Origin: Henricia sp. BOLD:AAB3569
Taxonomy: Eukaryota; Echinodermata; Asteroidea; Spinulosida; Echinasteridae
NCBI GenBank assembly: GCA_037783545.1
Contig: JBBELK010000387.1
Coordinates: forward strand, 2,777,501-2,841,500
Reading direction: 5' to 3'
Length of the DNA stretch: 64,000 bases
A program made the position numbers and the translations under genes. Shown one piece after another: positions 28,042 through 37,422 of this stretch. Within the stretch, counting starts at the first letter, position 1; the number at the start of each line of letters is the position of its first letter. The notes below the pieces were generated by a model. It had not been told where the DNA came from. It searched no databases and saw nothing but the letters and a program-made list of their open reading frames with translations.

Positions 28042-31000
28042 GTATGTGTAGTGATTGGAAAGAATTCCGTTTACTGCTCGCACTTATTCTCCTTAAAATG
28101 ACCCAATAACCATTAAAATGTGTTGATATTTTTATAAAGGGAAGTGAATTTTGGACAGGAAACATAAGAATTTCCTTGAAAATACCTAAAGTTCTTCTGC
28201 CCTGTTTTATAGACTTATCTCGGCAAATCAGTGGCGATCAATGAACGGAATTCATACCTGAAAAACTACCATACACATTCGCACATTCTATGGAACATGA
28301 CATAAAAATCGTGTGTTTTCAAAGAAAAACTAGACATTTTCCCATTGCTAAAATCATGTTTCCTAGTGGCGAATGTGTACGGTATTTGTACCCAAGTCCT
28401 AATTTTTTTGGTCAAAAATTTCATTTGGTAAAAAAAAAAAAGCATTTAAAATCTATAACAAAAATTTAGAATAATTTCGCACAGCACTGTACACCCATAT
28501 GGCCGTACCATTATTTGCATACAATTGTTGATGTAACGTAATATAAGAATCCGGGCTTGCATAAATACATTCGGTGCATATGGTGCCTTGCACTGCACAC
28601 ATGGCGTGCTAATTAAGTATTCAATAATAGTCTTTGTGTAGATTCATAAATGATTGTTAGACTGATCGATAGCGCCAATCGGGGGTTAGAATAAAGAAAA
28701 GGTCATATTATTGTACACACAACTACTGTGTAATAGGCCTATGTCGGAAATATCTTGTATGAACCGTACACACATGTTATGAGAATATTGACTATTATCT
28801 GCAATGCCCCAAAATTTCAGCGAGGGGCCGATTTCACAAAGCGCTAACACGCATCTTATCTTGGGACGTTGGTATGGGAATTAGGATGCATTGAACTCGT
28901 CTTTATACTTTTGTGAAATCGACGCCAGATTACATTTTGACCCACACAATAATAAATTATTTTCCTATCGGTTTTCAGATTTTGATGCCATATCATGTGT
29001 CATATTTTTCTCATCACCATTCTGAAATTTCGCACCCTCAATCCGTATATTTCCAGGGATATTATCAAAAATCGACCGAAGTTTAGTAAACTAATTTATC
29101 CGGTTCTATAAAGCAATGCAGTGATTACACCAACATTTTTGCTTCCACGGTCGTCGATATTGGGGATTGCAAATTTCCTATTTTCTTCCCATGGATAGTG
29201 TTTTGTGGATGTGTTTTTATATGATTGTTAGGTTAGAACGAAATCGAAATTTTAGAAAAATCTGGTCACGCTCCTTTAATGTAAATTATTTTTTGGAACA
29301 GGCATGATATTTGTTGCATTCTGCGCCGGGATCAATATTTTTACTTATGTAGACAAAAAGTGGGATCTATTTTTTGTCAATATTTAACCAAGGTTGGTAA
29401 TAAAAATTCTCCTCCGCTATCCACAGTTTTTGGTGACGACATGTTAGTTAGATACGTGTTGCATTTTAGTTCCTCCTGTTTACAGAACGAAGACGTGAAC
29501 AAAAATTGTCGGAATTTTCCGAAAGCTGAGGAGGTTATTATAGATTAAGAAATTAATTTAAGGAACGCGATGACCAGGGGTAATATGAACGCCAGGATAT
29601 TACTAGGCTATGTGTGCAATTTTTTAAAACCACAGATGTTTTTATTTTTATTTTTTAATAGAAAGCAATCGCTCATCCTTGCCAAACGGGCCGAAGGGTT
29701 GCCAAGCTACGACAAGTAAAACTTCAACTCGCAGCTCTTCAACTTCCAATACTCGACGCGATTCAGCAACAAGACCCCGGGAAACGAGGGCGTCCATGCT
29801 CCGTGCCAAATCGCATCCGGTACCCGAAGGGACTCCCCAACAGCGATCAGAATTAAGACGCCAGAACAGTATCGGAGGTGATAAACGTACGAACCGCCAA
29901 TCGGTCGGTCAGAAGAGCGCTTCATCGATTAGTCGAAGCACGAGCAGCGATGATAATTCCGAACGAGATGTTTTTGACTTGATATCTGATAAAGGATTGG
30001 ACTCCTCAATTGATTTCAAATCTAAAGAGCAGAAACCGAAACCAGCAGGCCAGTCCAGCACAATGCGCCTGGCGACCGCTGGTCAACCACTGGCAGCTAA
30101 TCGTCCAACCTCAAAGACTCGCGAAAGTCCGGGATCCGTGGACCTGAACCAAATCAAAACCAAAGCCATGTCTCACGACTGCTTTTCGCCGTACGGACCT
30201 GCCGAGAAGTACCTGACGCCCCTTCAGCAGAAAGACCGGCAAAACAGAGAAATGAACGTCCAAATGGCGAAACTGGAACAAATTGTCGCAGAGCAAGACG
30301 AGAGAATTCAGCGTTTTGAAGAGGAAAAAGAGGAAGCTTTGAATGAACTTGGTCAGGCAAAAGATACCGAAATGGGCAAGTTACTCATCGAGATCAAGGT
30401 ATGTGATCTTAGGCTGTCAAATAATACTCGTAGCAATTTTCCTAAAGGCACAAGCGCATTGACGAGCCTCTGCCTTTAAACGGGCCTCCCACTGCGCGAT
30501 TTTTGCCACGAATTTCCTACGATTAAGTACGATTGTGTGTAGAGTCTATAGACGGTCTCTGGTAATCGTACCAATTCGTAGAAATTTCGTGGCAAAAATC
30601 GCACAGTGGGAGGCCCGCTTAAAAGGCACAGGCTCGTCAGCATTGCGCGCGCCAAATTCGTGCCACGAAATATACGCAGCTCCGTGCCTTTGCTACATGG
30701 AGCTGCGTATTTGGCGCGCGCAATGCTGACGAGCCCCTGCCTCTAATAATATCGTTTCCAGTTACCCAAAATTGTAATCCAGAATAAAAGTGTTGATAGC
30801 AATGGTAACAAACACCACATGATTTTTCTTCCGTCTAAAATGGTACCTTTGTAGAAGAAATTGCCAACCAGGTTTTTTTTTTTTTATATTTTTTTTTTTT
30901 TAAGTTGTTTGCTGACAAATGTTTGCCATTTATTCAACACAAATACCGTGCATGGATTTTTCAGGATTTATGCAGTATTGCTGCATCTGTGCGGCTGAAA

Positions 31001-34000
31001 TTCCCACGAGGCAGTTTTATAAATGCTACTATAGGCTTTTAAACACGAGTGGAAATAGCACCATTTATATCAGTTTACCGAATTTGTGGATAACAAGGCA
31101 CTGATGGACCAATCACTTTGGAATCGTTTCCAAGACTGTTCTGCTTCAGTAATTTCCTCTGATTCCCAGTGTAATGAAATCTATCTTTTGAAGGAATCGA
31201 TATCTTGGGCGATTACAGAAAGTATCCGGCTGTTTTGAAATGTTTAATGAATGCAGATATTACGAATATTCTTACAATAAGTGTAATTATGTCGTTTTTA
31301 GAAACTTCAGATGCAGCGCCAACAGAGCGAAGATTCATTGACCGATGTCTCGAATTCTCTGGATCTTGAGGGGAACATCACGGCCTCCTTAAGGGAGAAA
31401 ATTACCCAGATAAGGAAAGAACAGGAAGATAAGGAAGCTGTTCATCAGAAACGATACTTGGATATGTATCAAAAGGTTCGTGGCACTTCCAAAAGATTTT
31501 TTGCTTTCTGAAAAGGAGCGTGTCCAGATCACATTTTTGACCACCCATTTTTCCCATGGGTGTTGAGATTTTGATACCATATCATTTGTCATATGTTTCT
31601 CATTACCATTCTGAATTTTGCGCTCTCAATCTGTATATTGTCAAGGATATCGTCAAAATCCCACCGATGGTTCGTGAACTAATTTATCCGGTTCCATAAA
31701 GCAGTGCAGTGCTTACACCAACCTTTTTGCTTCCATATCCAAATTGGAGATTGCAAATTTCCTGTTTTCTTCCCATGGACAGCATTTTTGGGAGGTATTT
31801 TATATAATTCTTAGGTTAAAACGAAATAATTTTTTTGGAAAAATATGAACACGCTCTTTTAGCTTTGCCTTAGACTGGTTCCCGTCCACATATTCCACAC
31901 CTATATATTTTCGCAATAAGCGAACCAATCTATAGGGATCGGGAACCAATCTAGCTTTGCCTCTGGCCGTGTGGCACAGATATCTATTAGATATCTGTGC
32001 CATGTGGTAAACCGCCCCCAGCGGCCGGACTTTTTTTGTAGCGAATTTGCTACATACTGATTATCCTCTCACCCAGGACAGAGATTTCCAAAGTTAGGGT
32101 ACCTACACATAGAGGAACTCATACCTTTTCCAAAACACGTTCCCTTATCCAGAAATATTCATCTATCTAGCAAAGAGGCAACGATCATTCTGCAAGTTCC
32201 AGAAATATCGAAACTCTATTTCCGTTTAAAAAAACATGCAGGCGGCCTTCTGGGCATGTTGTAATGCATTAGGCGCGTAGCTCATAGTACCTCATCTATG
32301 TTCCGAAAAAAAGGCAAATGCTTTTTGAAGAAATTAGGCAAAGCCGCTGTCCTATTTAGGCTGGTTCCCTGGCTATACTTAACGGAAAACAAGGTCATAA
32401 TACCAGGGTAGTCAGGGGCTAGTTTCAGTCACATGAGGGCGCCCTTGACAAAATGCGTGTGCGTATGCATTAATATAAATTCATCTCCGTTTTTGTTTTA
32501 AAAAGATATATCGGGTGAAATCATTGCATTGGTCAGTTGGAACTACTTTTAGCTTTCATGATCAGGGTGTCATTTTAAAGAGCAGATTCAACCCTAACGG
32601 AGGATATCTCCCTTTGATTCATACGTGCTTTACTTTAGTTACAATTAGCAATAATATCTAGGTTTCGTTTTCGTTTAACCAACCTGTATATACTGAAAGT
32701 CAAAAGAAACTCGAGATATTTTCTATTTTCAGCAGAAAGGTCAAATTCAGCAGTTCACAAATAGAAAAGCACTCGAACATGTCATGCTCAATTTCAGGTA
32801 TTGCATAGTTCCGACCTGTCAATCAATCGAACCCGCCGACCAATCACAACAGAGCTAGCCGACATCACCCACATAGGTCAAAGTGCACTGTACGTCTCAC
32901 AACAACAATCACGCGATGTTCTGGCCCATACAATTTGTACAGTGTTGTATGCGATGATCCGGGTGTATTTTTGGTTTCAAGGCCGGTCGTTTCGTTGTTC
33001 AAAGCATGGAGGAAGAAACAACGAAAGCACGTATTTCATGATATGACATCCCTATATTACTGGCCCTTTACTCGGTGTGTTTCAAGATAACTGTCGACCC
33101 TGAAACATGAATACCTTTGAGTTTTCTCCAATGAATCTGTGCTTTCCGTTGAAAGTCCCATTGCTTTGTGCGTTGTGTGTCGCCATTTTGACGATAGCGT
33201 GTGAGCCATAGCAACAATATCCAAGGGGGCGGGGTTAACTGGGCAAAATCGGAACTATGCAATAGGCCTAGTTGTTGTCAGTCATAAACGCTTTAACATA
33301 GATGAATAGAACAAAATAACATTCTTGATAATTTTCTTCTGATGGTCAGTATATAACAAGCTTTAAGTCGGAAGTGTTTGAACGACAAAATGATTTCTGT
33401 TGGTCCACAGGGTCGCGAGGCACAACTTATCGATCAAGAGGAAGACTTAGTATGTAGAGCGATCGCCTCTGCCTCGGATGGCGATAGTCAGATGCGCCGT
33501 CTTCTCAAGAAATTGGAGGAAACAGAGCAAGAATTGGATAAACTTCGGCAGACGTTCCGAGAAGATGTGTACCACAAGAGTCCTCTACTAGACACGGATT
33601 CCGCAGCACAGGTAGCTATGATGACCAATTAGTGCCACATGTGGTATGTATACACTACCAGGCCACAATCAGTTAAATATATTGGTGTGGCTCAATTGTG
33701 GAATTGTATTTTCTTCAAATGACTGTTTTTACCTATTCCTGTGACAAGGTGTGTCTGTCATGCAGATACAATTGTCTAATCATATACAAAATCATTCAAG
33801 TGGAATGCATACCATCAATAAAATAATCTGCGTACACCCCACGATATCCCTAACTTATTGTGAGTAGTGTAGTTTCGTCGATAATTCTAAACAAGTGTTT
33901 TCACTTCTTTTAGAACCGGGATCAAATATCCAGGGTTGTAGTCGAGTCCACCACAAGTCCCTAGGTCTTAATTCATGTCCCAAGCTACTCAAATGAAATC

Positions 34001-34333
34001 CAACAAAGGCATTCTTTTGTGCGTTTTCATCCTTTGCTTCTTGTTACTGGACTTGTGCGGGATTCGTCACGGACTTGTGATTTTATCGGCTCTGCAGACT
34101 TGTGATAGACTTGTGATGAGCTCGACTACAACGATGCAAATATCCCACATAATGACCGTTTCATTTTGTTTTCAATGTGTTAACAGGTTGAGGTGTTGAA
34201 GAGTGCCGTGTATTACTACTTGACCGATACTAAACCGGAGGTCAACCTCGCTGTAATGCTATCATTGCTACACTACAGTGATGTTCAAACAAATAATATC
34301 GCCAGTCATTTGAAGAAAAATAAATCTAAGTAG
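27807..34333 (+). CDS. Ser-rich coiled-coil protein with GRIP-like C terminus (possibly quick-to-court-like), 5 exons
   Basis: Exons 27807-28041, 29662-30398, 31302-31475, 33411-33611 and 34187-34333 join in frame to 497 residues. Layout: polar, acidic head (1-80); Ser/Thr/Arg-rich low-complexity region about 82-200 (SSTSNTRRDSATRPRETRAS); a linker with SPYGPAEKYLTPLQQKDRQN about 265-285; coiled coil about 280-380 (QMAKLEQIVAEQDERIQRFE); a second short coiled coil about 400-440 (RRLLKKLEETEQELDKLRQT); and a final exon, VEVLKSAVYYYLTDTKPEVN then LAVMLSLLHYSD, which resembles a GRIP Golgi-targeting domain. Known GRIP domains have a Tyr after the first Glu where this has Val. I cannot name the family with confidence; no transmembrane segment or enzyme motif is seen. 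Confidence 0.75.
28042..28823. other. Intron 1 of the coiled-coil gene, first part
   Basis: AT-rich with an A run near 28429-28441; no exon or repeat partner recognised. Confidence 0.45.
28824..28926. mobile_element. Inverted-repeat element with CCGATTTCACAAAG ends, copy 2
   Basis: GGGCCGATTTCACAAAGCGC to TTTTGTGAAATCGACGCC; shares CTTATCTTGGGACGTTGGTA and TGGGAATTAGGA with 21795-21914. Confidence 0.75.
28975..29280. mobile_element. Family 4 element lacking its left end
   Basis: From TTTTGATGCCATATCATGTG to AAATCTGGTCACGCTCCTTT, aligned with 31567-31861. The left terminus AAAGGAGCGTG is missing. Confidence 0.7.
29281..29661. other. Intron 1 of the coiled-coil gene, last part
   Basis: No exon supported. 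A 62-codon frame (29360-29548) has no family similarity and is not needed for phase. Confidence 0.45.
29662..30398 (+). CDS. Coiled-coil protein gene, exon 2 (Ser-rich region and first coiled coil)
   Basis: Acceptor ATTTTTTAATAG, entry phase 1, exit phase 0 at GTATGT. It encodes 245 full codons: Ser/Arg-rich segment, then LTPLQQKDRQNREMNVQMAK and a charged heptad-like helix ending GKLLIEIK. Confidence 0.88.
30442..30746. mobile_element. Composite of family 1 and family 2 inverted-repeat elements
   Basis: Three parts abut: a 39-bp deletion derivative of family 1 (30442-30480), a family 2 palindrome (about 30479-30619; ACGGGCCTCCCACTG / CAGTGGGAGGCCCGCTT, centre GTAGAGTCTATAGAC), and a fuller family 1 copy (30619-30746). 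Shared TTAA motifs mark the joins. Confidence 0.8.
30871..30902. repeat. Poly-T tract
   Basis: Two T runs split by a short TATA, in the intron after exon 2. Possibly the A-tail of a minus-strand retroposon, but no body was identified. Confidence 0.5.
31080..31190 (+). repeat. Dispersed repeat shared with 26020-26335
   Basis: AACAAGGCACTGATGGACCA and AATCACTTTGGAATCGTTTC match the minus strand of the earlier copy. It lies 110 bases before exon 3. Confidence 0.6.
31302..31475 (+). CDS. Coiled-coil protein gene, exon 3
   Basis: Fifty-eight codons, phase 0 at both ends, acceptor GTCGTTTTTAG. KLQMQRQQSEDSLTDVSNSL then a Lys/Glu-rich helix ending LDMYQK. The donor is GTTCGT, weaker than usual, but it is the phase-0 position that joins exon 4. 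Confidence 0.8.
31513..31861. mobile_element. Inverted-repeat element, family 4, fullest copy
   Basis: AAAAGGAGCGTGTCCAGATC to GGAAAAATATGAACACGCTC; interior CCCATGGGTGTTGAGATTTT and CTGTTTTCTTCCCATGG. It starts 38 bases after exon 3. Confidence 0.8.
31968..32006. repeat. Short hairpin
   Basis: GTGGCACAGATATCT pairs with AGATATCTGTGCCAT around ATT; perfect over about 15 bases. Confidence 0.55.
32285..32545 (+). repeat. Dispersed repeat, second half of the 12048 family
   Basis: AGTACCTCATCTATGTTCCG, GGTAGTCAGGGGCTAGTTTC and ATCATTGCATTGGTCAGTTG match 12135-12400 in order. Confidence 0.7.
32688..32798. mobile_element. Probable end fragment of a Tc1-like element
   Basis: TATATACTGAAAGTCAAAAG then AAACTC resembles the element end at 36215 (TATATACTGAAACGCAAAAG then AAACTT). 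It is followed by a short exon-like segment (32733-32797) that does not fit the gene's phase. Confidence 0.5.
32799..33263. mobile_element. Inverted-repeat element, family 5, inverted copy
   Basis: TTGCATAGTTCCGACCTGTC to AATCGGAACTATGCAATA; aligns with the reverse complement of 6013-6470 with internal differences (GGAGGAAGAAACAACGAAAG only here). Confidence 0.75.
33411..33611 (+). CDS. Coiled-coil protein gene, exon 4
   Basis: Sixty-seven codons, phase 0, acceptor TGGTCCACAG and donor GTAGCT. GREAQLIDQEEDLVCRAIAS then RRLLKKLEETEQELDKLRQT, a helical segment with heptad spacing. Confidence 0.85.
33710..33866. repeat. Dispersed repeat with CTGTCATGCAGATACAATTG core, copy 3
   Basis: Near-identical to 16432-16575, including AATGCATACC and GCGTACACCCCAC. 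Confidence 0.75.
33932..34132. mobile_element. Inverted-repeat element, family 6, copy 3
   Basis: AGGGTTGTAGTCGAGTCCAC to GTGATGAGCTCGACTACAAC; ends 54 bases before the last exon of the coiled-coil gene. Confidence 0.8.
34187..34333 (+). CDS. Coiled-coil protein gene, last exon (GRIP-like tail)
   Basis: Acceptor ATGTGTTAACAG, phase 0, stop TAG 34331-34333. Forty-eight residues: VEVLKSAVYYYLTDTKPE, LAVMLSLLHYSD and a Lys-rich end. AATAAA at 34319-34324 overlaps the last codons. Confidence 0.82.
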   Translation, partial: VEVLKSAVYYYLTDTKPEVNLAVMLSLLHYSDVQTNNIASHLKKNKSK

Positions 34334-34423
34334 CCTAAAATCACATCTGTGAAAGTATCAGTTATATACTATGTACTTAACTTATAATTTGTAAATATTG
34401 ACAAAAAATGTAATTTTGTCTCT

Positions 34424-34656
34424 TAAGCGGGCCTCCCACTGTGCAATGTTTGCCACAAATTTCCTACGATTGGGCACGATATTGTGTGTAGAGTCTATAG
34501 ACAGTCTCTGGTAATCGTACCAATTCGTAGGAAATTCGTGGCAAAAATCGCACAGTGGGAAGCCCACTTTAAAGGCACATGCCTTTGCTATAGAGCTGCG
34601 TATTTCGTGGCACGAATTTGGCGCGCGCGCATTGCTGACGAGCCTCTAACTTTAAA
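34424..34656. mobile_element. Second family 2 plus family 1 composite
   Basis: The family 2 palindrome (34424-34568) runs directly into a shortened family 1 copy (34568-34656) that has lost most of its left arm. Same pairing and order as 30479-30746. Confidence 0.8.
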
Positions 34657-35228
34657 GTCGAGGTCAAATTCCAGGAGTATCATCTAAGCAACATTTCATG
34701 CAATTTTTAAGGAAATCTGAATCATACAATTTTGGGCCAAAAATTTAAAAATTAGAAGGGGTAAGTCCAGCAATTTTTCTACAAATTTGCCAAAAATTGA
34801 CTTTTCTGAAGGAATTATTATTAACACAAACTCAACCAGTTTCGAAGCTATTTTGTGATTTTAAAATTTAATTTATGAGAAACATGGAAATGTTGGGCAA
34901 AAATGGGATTTGTTTCCCTCATCTGAAATTGTCATTATATTTATTTTCCTGGGCAAGCAATCGATGTGAAATTCCAGGAATATCATCTATGCCAACTAAG
35001 CCAACATTTCCTGCAATTCTGAACAAAGTATGAACCACAAAATGTTTTGCCAAAAATTAAAAAAATCATAAGAAATTTTTCTAAAATTTGCCAAAAATTG
35101 TATTTTCTTAAAATGTCCCAGAAATGATTAATAATAAAGAATAAACCCACTTTTAAGCTATTTCGGGAGTTTTCAAAGTTAATTTCTGGGAAACATAAAT
35201 ATTTTGGCCAAAGCACTTAAAATAGCGC
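34657..35228 (+). repeat. Two decayed monomers of the 311-bp satellite
   Basis: AATTCCAGGAGTATCATCTA with AAGCAACATTTCATGCAATT (34667 on) and ATTCCAGGAATATCATCTAT (34971 on) repeat about 303 bases apart. Both keep the monomer order: CAACATTT...GCAATT, the GCCAAAAATT motif twice, and GAAACAT in place of CAGAAAAATGG. They differ at many positions from the main array. Confidence 0.8.
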
Positions 35229-35249
35229 TTCTACAAAAAGCGCCAGGGC

Positions 35250-35851
35250 TGTAGAGCTGCTCTGAGTGTTTGTGCATTAACAGGCGGATTGTCCCTTGCT
35301 GAAACATGTCGCCCGAGCTCATCCCACAGTTGTTCAATCGAAAGAGCAGAACATTGAACTCTTACCATGGTGCTCTTGTTCCCCGGATCTCAATCCGACT
35401 GAACAACTGTGGGATGAGCTTGTTCCACTCTTCCTGTAGAGCTGCTCTGAGTGTTTGTGCATTAACAGGCGGATTGTCCCTTGCCAAAACATGTCGCCCG
35501 AGCTCATCTCACAGTTGTTCAATCGAAAGAGCAGAACATTGAACTCTTCCATGGTGCTCTTGTTCCCCGGATCTCAATCCGATTGAACAACTGTGGGATG
35601 AGCTTGTTCCACTCTTCCTGTAGAGCTGCTCCGAGTGTTTGTGCATTAACAGGCGGATTGTCCCTTGCCGAAACATGTCGCCCGAGCTCATCCCACAGTT
35701 GTTCAATCGAAAGAGCCGAACATTGAACTCTTACCATGGTGCTCTTGTTCCCCGGATCTCAATCCGACTGAACAACTGTGGGATGAGCTTGTTCCACTCT
35801 TCCCGTAGAGCTGCTCTGAGTGTTTGTGCATTAACAGGCGGATTATCCCTC
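35250..35851. repeat. 185-bp tandem repeat derived from Tc1/mariner transposase sequence
   Basis: GTAGAGCTGCTCTGAGTG starts at 35251, 35436, 35620 and 35805 (spacing 185, 184, 185): three full units and a partial. The - strand encodes SIEQLWDELGRHVSARD, NPPVNAQTLGAALQEEWNKL and IPQ, as at the C-terminal end of Tc1-type transposases. The + strand of the same unit encodes SPDLNPIEQLWDEL, the block holding the catalytic Glu, so each unit contains an inverted join. Degenerate; no intact gene. Confidence 0.8.
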
Positions 35852-36094
35852 TAAACAGCGCCCTCTGTCTAATGACTTGTAATGGTTTGCTCATACCTAT
35901 AGCGATACGCTGTCCTGCCTCCTTATTTTGTGATGTTTGTAACAGAAAAGCTCAACAGAAAATGTTCCCCTTGTGGCTCCTGTACAAAACGAACGGAGAA
36001 ACGTGTTGCCATGCAAGTAGCGTGAACCGTTGTCAAAGAAGTGAGCGCCTCCACGCAGAAATTGATGTCACACTCTGCCAGCATATTCCCGAGT
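35852..36094. other. Unassigned sequence between repeats
   Basis: No clear similarity seen. A frame of 113 codons crosses from the tandem repeat into it and is not a gene. Confidence 0.4.
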
Positions 36095-36200
36095 CTGTCA
36101 TGCAGATCAATTGTCTAATTATATACAAAATATTCAAGCAGAATGCATGTATACCCTCAAAATAACTGCGTATACCCCACAATATCCCTAACTTATTGGG
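36095..36200. repeat. Dispersed repeat fragment (CTGTCATGCAGAT core), copy 4
   Basis: Second half only of the 7270/16432/33710 repeat: GTCTGTCATGCAGATCAATT, GAATGCATGTATACCCTCAA, ACCCCACAATATCCCTAACT. Confidence 0.7.
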
Positions 36201-36212
36201 AGTAGTGTATAC

Positions 36213-36493
36213 GTTATATACTGAAACGCAAAAGAAACTTACCACTTGTTCAAAATGTAATAAAATTGTAACAGTTCAAAATAAAACAAACCAACAATTG
36301 CTAATTGAAACATTGGCATTTTATTGATGTCATGTCAGGTTTTTGACCAAGATACACCATCTCAATAGTTTGTTCTACAGTAAAGAACAGAAGAGGGTGC
36401 AATGTCAGTCCACTTCCAATAGCGTGTGTGGCCACCATTGATTTGGATACAGGCAGTGCATCGTCCGCGCATACTGCCTGCCAGTCTTGGCAT
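36213..36493 (-). pseudogene. Tc1/mariner transposase remnant, C-terminal end (copy 1)
   Basis: On the - strand 36493-36413 reads LAGSMRGRCTACIQINGGHT followed by RYWK, the conserved Tc1 C terminus. Below it is about 190 bp of trailing sequence ending in TATACTGAAACGCAAAAGAA, like the element end at 32690. The upstream frame is broken. Confidence 0.75.
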
Positions 36494-36721
36494 GTTGCTT
36501 GAAATGCCCATTTTGCACTGGCCTTTTTAAAGCCAACATCAAGACATCACGTGCAGCTCATTACAATCATCCCATACCCCTTGGCTAATCACTGAAAGTA
36601 AAAACAGCTGTGCCATGAAGTGACCATTGAAGGTTCAAGTTACCTTAAGATATTTTACACTCTTATTCCAGGAATCTACAAAAAGTATGTATCTTGCGAA
36701 TGATACATACCGGTAGGGCCT

Positions 36722-37111
36722 TTAAGTTATATAAACTGGGCTCAAAAAGAAACTTATAATTTTTCACATGGTCATATCTTAAAATCCTGTCCATCAAAAT
36801 GAACCAAAATGACACACCGGATTACTTCAATACTCTACTCTAAACACATGTCAGTAACCAAGCAGTTGCCCAACTGACAGAACTGAAAAATGCACTGGTA
36901 TGGAACCGCTTGCTGTATCACATGTCACAGCCTGGAGTTTAAGGCACGTGAAGAAGTCAAAACAAATTGAAATGAAGGTAATGTCAGTTACCCAAACACA
37001 GACATCAATAGTGTGTGTGTGTCCACCATGTGCTTGGAAGCATTCAGTGCATCTGCTACGCATGCTGTCCACCAGGTTTCTGATGCAGGCTTGGGGGAGA
37101 TTGTTCCACTT
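36722..37111 (-). pseudogene. Tc1/mariner transposase remnant, C-terminal end (copy 2)
   Basis: On the - strand 37108-37012 reads WNNLPQACIRNLVDSMRSRC then TECFQAHGGHT, homologous to the copy at 36413-36493 and to Tc1 C termini. The remainder of the transposase is absent: the reading frame meets satellite DNA at 37111-37112. Confidence 0.78.
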
Positions 37112-37422
37112 ATGGGTCCTAAGCAACATTTCCTGCAATTTTAAGGAAAATCTAAATCATAACATTTTTGGCCAAAAATTGAACAAATCACAAGGGGTTA
37201 GTCCATCGATTGTTATCAAAATTGGCAAAAAATTTACGTTTTTGAAAATGTCTTAGAAATGACTCATAATGAAAATTTAGCCTGTCTGGAACCTTATTTC
37301 TCAGAAAAATGGACAATTTGGCAAATATTCATCAAATTTTCTCAAAATCCCCCAAATATTTCCAAATTTCATATTTTATTTTCTGGATGACCAGTCAATG
37401 TTAAATTCAAGGAATATCATCT

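Noticed and set aside
32733..32797. Exon-like segment flanked by TTTTCAG and GTATTG in the coiled-coil gene
   Set aside because: It is 65 bases long and would shift the next exon (phase 0) into an early stop; it also lies between a Tc1-like end and a family 5 element.
37250..37400. A 43-codon frame (MTHNENLACLEPYFSEKW...) present in nearly every monomer
   Set aside because: The most common monomer variants inside it (CAACATCC, TTCATCAAA) change amino acids, so there is no sign of protein-level constraint; its persistence follows from monomer identity.
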